Program-made: the position numbers and the translations under genes
The notes under the pieces: generated by a model
What the model saw: only the letters and a program-made list of their open reading frames with translations
What the model was told of the DNA's origin: nothing
Database searches by the model: none
Assembly (NCBI GenBank): GCA_003260075.1
Contig: QLIY01000411.1
Location: 1-64,000 of the forward strand
From: Phallusia mammillata
Lineage: Eukaryota > Chordata > Ascidiacea > Phlebobranchia > Ascidiidae
Direction of reading: 5' to 3'
Length of the DNA: 64,000 bases
Shown here: piece by piece, positions 62,026 through 64,000 of the stretch
Numbering within the stretch: the stretch's first letter is position 1
Layout of the letters: the number at the start of each line of letters is the position of its first letter

Positions 62026-62824
62026 TACTTTAAAATTTGATGTTTTTAGTTATCACCTGTCCGGAAGCAACCGCCCCCGTAAATGGTGACATGATTTGCA
62101 ACAAGGGCAGTGACTTTTCCTCTGTCTGTCGATTCACGTGTGAAGAAGGTTATGAGATGTCAGGCTCAGTCAAATCGAAATGCTTGAAAAGCGGAAAATG
62201 GGGAAAACCGTTTCCCACTTGCAACCGTAAGGTTTATTATTGTTTGACTGAACAGGGTTGCAACCACTGATAAATCGGTGTTCTAAGTGTCCGATGTGCT
62301 GAATTTGAAAAAAAAAATTAGACATTATTATTGTTGATGAAAATCGAATGTTGCTCAAGTTAACCAAAATTATTTTCAAGTTGTTGATAGATTTCAAATG
62401 AAACTAACAGTAAACTTTGCAACAATAAATTATGTGAAGCTAACTTACAAAATCTCTATGTGTATATATTAAAATCAGTTTATTATTCTGATCTCTTCCC
62501 CGTGTTTGCCAATACAAATTTTCATGGATACACACCTATTCATTGTTCACCCCACAAAACCTTCACATCCTATTTTTTTATTTTTTCGCCAAATTTCTGA
62601 TGGATTTTTACAGTGCAATGTATCTTTGTGCATAGTTATAACCTGTCCCACTTTGAGCAATCTGGAGAATGGTGAAGTTTCATGCAGTTCTTCATATGAG
62701 TATGGATCCCGCTGTAGTTTTGTGTGTTCGGCCGGTTACCAGCGATTCGGGGCATCGTCAGCCACTTGCGGCGGTGTTGGGTCGTGGAGCTACTTCCCTG
62801 ATGGCGACTTCCCGGTTTGTCAAA
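47059..62824 (+). CDS. Secreted FN3-VWA-sushi mosaic protein (3' end outside window)
   Basis: Exons in phase: 47059-47179 (signal peptide, [13 protein letters not shown], then a basic RHSRQTR site), 51142-51217 and 51557-51750 (one fibronectin type III domain split by an intron: [36 protein letters not shown]), 53325-53483 (linker), about 53846-54586 (Ser/Gly/Thr-rich, repeats of RRIV(T/N)), then VWA exons 54975-55176, 56460-56611, 58195-58321, 58672-58790, and four sushi (CCP) exons 60268-60456, 61521-61700, 62050-62226, 62636-62824. The VWA MIDAS is intact: DGSWS, the Thr of GGNTATG, and Asp of ITDGES. Each sushi exon starts and ends in phase 1, the usual mark of exon shuffling. The last exon ends at a donor, so the gene continues rightwards. 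The order FN3, mucin-like stretch, VWA, sushi matches no family I can name; polydom/SVEP1 shares only VWA then CCP. The exon 53846-54586 is broken by poly-C artefacts. Confidence 0.82.
48231..48451. repeat. X-C12-X' duplication (about 104 bp)
   Basis: Copies 48231-48334 and 48347-48451 flank C 48335-48346. Both start acaatgtccacaatgtggcc. They differ by one T in a T run and a few bases. Confidence 0.9.
50801..50903. mobile_element. Very short hAT-type element (103 bp)
   Basis: Left end CAGGGTCCGCAAATACTTTT; right end reverse complement CAAGGATCCGCAAATGGTGG. Perfect 8-bp target duplication CTGTATGC at 50793-50800 and 50904-50911. Both ends carry a cgcgaccc block just inside. A second copy of its right part appears in the adjacent poly-C duplication, with its own variants. 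Confidence 0.85.
50832..51120. repeat. X-C12-X' duplication (about 140 bp)
   Basis: Copies 50832-50968 and 50981-51120 flank C 50969-50980. The first copy begins inside the 103-bp hAT element, so the insertion is duplicated only in part. Confidence 0.9.
51914..51923. repeat. C10 run with a short flanking repeat
   Basis: The run is preceded by ctaacccaatttt, and a similar cctaacccaattt recurs about 45 bp later (51969 on). A weaker relative of the X-polyC-X' pattern; no long copy is seen. Confidence 0.6.
53600..53891. repeat. X-C10-X' duplication covering a coding exon start
   Basis: Copies 53600-53741 and 53753-53891 flank C 53743-53752. Both contain the intron end, the acceptor (ttctgtag) and the first 15 or so codons of the Ser/Gly-rich exon ([16 protein letters not shown] in copy 1, [16 protein letters not shown] in copy 2). 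Only copy 2 runs on into the rest of the exon. Confidence 0.9.
53996..54008. repeat. C13 run inside the Ser/Gly-rich exon
   Basis: Lies between codons for GSNSSGFT and LVTTHTG. In the frame from the acceptor at 53846 it reads as prolines and keeps the frame open. Whether these prolines exist in the protein is doubtful given the other poly-C artefacts. Confidence 0.6.
54119..54198. repeat. Poly-C run of 80 inside a coding exon
   Basis: Sits in the Ser/Gly-rich exon of the mosaic gene. The sequence before it (GGVRR) and after it ([10 protein letters not shown]) is coding, but in different frames across the run as written; reading straight through meets a stop at 54247-54249. The real insert is therefore not 80 C. 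Confidence 0.9.
54199..54436. repeat. X-C12-X' duplication within the coding exon
   Basis: Copies 54199-54311 and 54324-54436 flank C 54312-54323. Both encode [13 protein letters not shown] followed by a [14 protein letters not shown] block and differ at a few codons (SSSNNTD against NSSNDID). The second copy is in the frame of the exon start at 53846. They may be alleles or a true protein repeat; a shorter relative, RRIVNSQGS, occurs earlier in the exon. Confidence 0.85.
57035..57057. repeat. (TA)n microsatellite
   Basis: About eleven TA units in the intron between VWA exons 56460-56611 and 58195-58321. Confidence 0.9.
59200..59406. mobile_element. Foldback element with nested inverted repeats
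   Basis: The outer arms 59200-59231 and 59374-59406 are near-perfect inverted copies (gtgaaaataacggcccaaat outermost). Inside, 59233-59271 and 59292-59330 are a perfect 39-bp inverted repeat with a 20-base loop. No clear target duplication was found. A foldback transposon or MITE is likely. The RNA would form a perfect long hairpin, and it lies in an intron of the mosaic gene (58791-60267). Confidence 0.8.
59453..59463. repeat. C11 run without a visible duplication
   Basis: Flanked by different sequence on the two sides, just right of the foldback element. Like 6510-6519 (C10 in a CHD1/2 intron), it shows the homopolymer without the tandem copy. Confidence 0.8.
60497..60769. mobile_element. 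hAT-type non-autonomous element (273 bp) with an internal N
   Basis: Left end CAGGGGTCGGCAACCTTTTT; right end reverse complement CAGTGGTCGGCAACCGCCGG. Perfect 8-bp target duplication GTTTAATA at 60489-60496 and 60770-60777. Near the right end the terminal sequence (cggcggttgccgaccactg) appears twice around an N at 60735, which marks a sequence join rather than biology. Confidence 0.92.
61357..61469. repeat. 113-bp segment duplicated at 63499-63611
   Basis: Starts directly after an N (61356) with cttgatcttggactaccctg and is identical, as far as I can compare by eye, to 63499-63611. It covers intron sequence just before the second sushi exon. Abutting an N suggests a mis-joined contig end. Confidence 0.85.
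61932..62025. repeat. Poly-C run of 94
   Basis: The longest homopolymer in the window, 24 bp before the acceptor of the third sushi exon (62050). No duplicated flank is seen. If real it would replace the polypyrimidine tract; more likely an unresolved gap. Confidence 0.9.
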
Positions 62825-62888
62825 GTAAGTGAAATGCTTTTCAAAACCTGCGATCTAAACGGTTTAAATAGACCAGGGTGGTTAAAAC

Positions 62889-63335
62889 TAGTGATGTACC
62901 GAATCGGCGAAATTTCGATTCGGCCGAAACCGAATATTCGGCGGTTTTGCCGAATAAATTCGGCCGAATCAACTGAATCATTTATGACGTCACGCGAATT
63001 CGTACCCTACGCGTTTGACATGAAAACATAAGTTGATCTACCAGGCAATAAGTGCAGAATGGTTTTGTTTCGTCCTTATTTTAGTTCAGTGAGGTATAAC
63101 ATTGATTGCCACCCCGACAATGAATTACTGATTTTCGTCTGCAGTGGGAAAAGCGACAATGTGTTAAAAATATATAATGATTGACGCGATTTCGTTGGTA
63201 CTAAGCAGAAAAAAACACGTATAACGCTTTAAATGAGTGTTCGTAAAAGATTCGGTTTTTGCAAAACCGAATCTTTGCAAAAGTGGCCGATTCGGCCGAA
63301 TAAATTCGGCAAACCGAATATTCGGTACATCTCTA
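62889..63335. mobile_element. hAT-type non-autonomous element (447 bp)
   Basis: Left end TAGTGATGTACCGAATCGGC; right end reverse complement TAGAGATGTACCGAATATTC. Perfect 8-bp target duplication GTTAAAAC at 62881-62888 and 63336-63343. Rich in the motif ATTCGGCCGAAT. No transposase frame. It lies in the intron right after the fourth sushi exon. Confidence 0.92.
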
Positions 63336-63498
63336 GTTAAAACCCTACGGCCTGCCTGTACATTTTCCCCGCGAACATCGGTACTTGTAGACCCGCGAAC
63401 ATCGGTACTTGTAGGAGCAGTTGTAATGGAGACCGAGTGCTGGTAAATGTGCTTTATGGTAATCTGCTATTTAGGTCTCAAAACTCTAAGTCAATTCT

Positions 63499-63611
63499 CT
63501 TGATCTTGGACTACCCTGAACTAGACCATAGCACTTAGATTTTGAAATTCTAATTTTTGCAAAAATATTATATCAACACGTAAATTTACTCCAGTAGCCT
63601 ATTTCTTACCT
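63499..63611. repeat. Second copy of the 113-bp segment at 61357-61469
   Basis: Same sequence and orientation as 61357-61469. Here it is not next to an N, so this copy may be the correct placement. Confidence 0.85.
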
Positions 63612-64000
63612 CCACTATACTATAAACGCATCAAATAAAATATCAAGTTATGAATAAAATTAATAGTTTCAACAAGATTGCAACTTGTCTTTGGTCTGTT
63701 TTTAATGTAACCTAAAACGGTTTAACTAGATTATTTATCTAAAAATTCCTGTGGAATCGTACCATCACAATCACTCAATCAGGCAACACAACCTTGTATA
63801 TTTTTACAATGCGATTTAATATTCAGTCCTGCTGAAATAAGCTGTTTGGCGGATACGTTGTGGTGATCTTTCCATTCCATTGCCCAGTGATTAAATGCAT
63901 CAATCTGAAATTCATTTATTATTTATTTATATTAAGCTATTAACCTGCAGTCTTTTCATCCTGCCAGAATTGATCGTTAGCTACTGGTTTATTTTTTCAA
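63612..64000. other. Intron sequence to the right edge, nothing further recognised
   Basis: No sushi-like exon is seen before the window ends. The next exon of the mosaic gene should lie beyond 64000. Confidence 0.5.

Noticed and set aside
61831-62040. Proline-rich open frame
   Set aside because: Translation of the 94-base poly-C run, not a gene.

Overview
The window is eukaryotic nuclear DNA, AT-rich, with short multi-exon genes and GT-AG introns of tens to hundreds of bases. Gene content (a single CHD1/CHD2-type remodeller, DEPTOR with its PDZ domain, a selenocysteine-type SELENOI, a VWA/FN3/sushi mosaic protein), compact introns and very closely spaced same-strand genes fit an invertebrate deuterostome. 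I favour an ascidian tunicate, but that is inference; no species marker is decisive.

Layout. 0.5-9.4 kb (+): the 3' two-thirds of a CHD1/2 chromatin remodeller (end of the helicase domain, SANT-SLIDE-like DNA-binding region, CHD1 helical C-terminal domain, Pro/Arg/Tyr-rich tail). 12.1-18.1 kb (-): a tandem cluster of small membrane proteins; two full members carry PPxY-type motifs and share an intron at the same place in the second hydrophobic segment, and a third is partial. 21.7-25.3 kb (+): PIGW (GPI inositol acyltransferase), then 131 bp later a monoglyceride lipase (MGLL). 26.4-35.9 kb (+): RNASEH2C, then 150 bp later DEPTOR. 38.5-41.3 kb (+): SELENOI (ethanolaminephosphotransferase) with an in-frame TGA in the conserved selenocysteine position and a candidate SECIS hairpin. 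47.1-62.8 kb (+), continuing off the right edge: a secreted protein with signal peptide, FN3, Ser/Gly/Thr-rich repeats, VWA with intact MIDAS and at least four sushi domains.

Mobile DNA. Six short non-coding elements have hAT-type terminal inverted repeats and 8-bp target duplications (five perfect, one 7/8). A separate foldback element at 59.2 kb has a perfect 39-bp inverted repeat inside a second, imperfect one.

Assembly. At least eleven places have the form X - C(10-12) - X', where X' is a slightly diverged copy of X. Three poly-C runs reach 51, 80 and 94 bases. All are C on the plus strand and I saw no matching poly-G. These look like unmerged haplotype or contig overlaps with an artefactual homopolymer. 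They duplicate an exon edge of CHD1/2 and break the reading frame of the VWA gene, so those exons should be read with the duplication in mind.

Biology linking genes: PIGW and SELENOI both belong to GPI/phosphatidylethanolamine lipid metabolism at the ER, and MGLL to acylglycerol turnover, but nothing in the sequence shows co-regulation beyond the tight spacing of PIGW-MGLL and RNASEH2C-DEPTOR.
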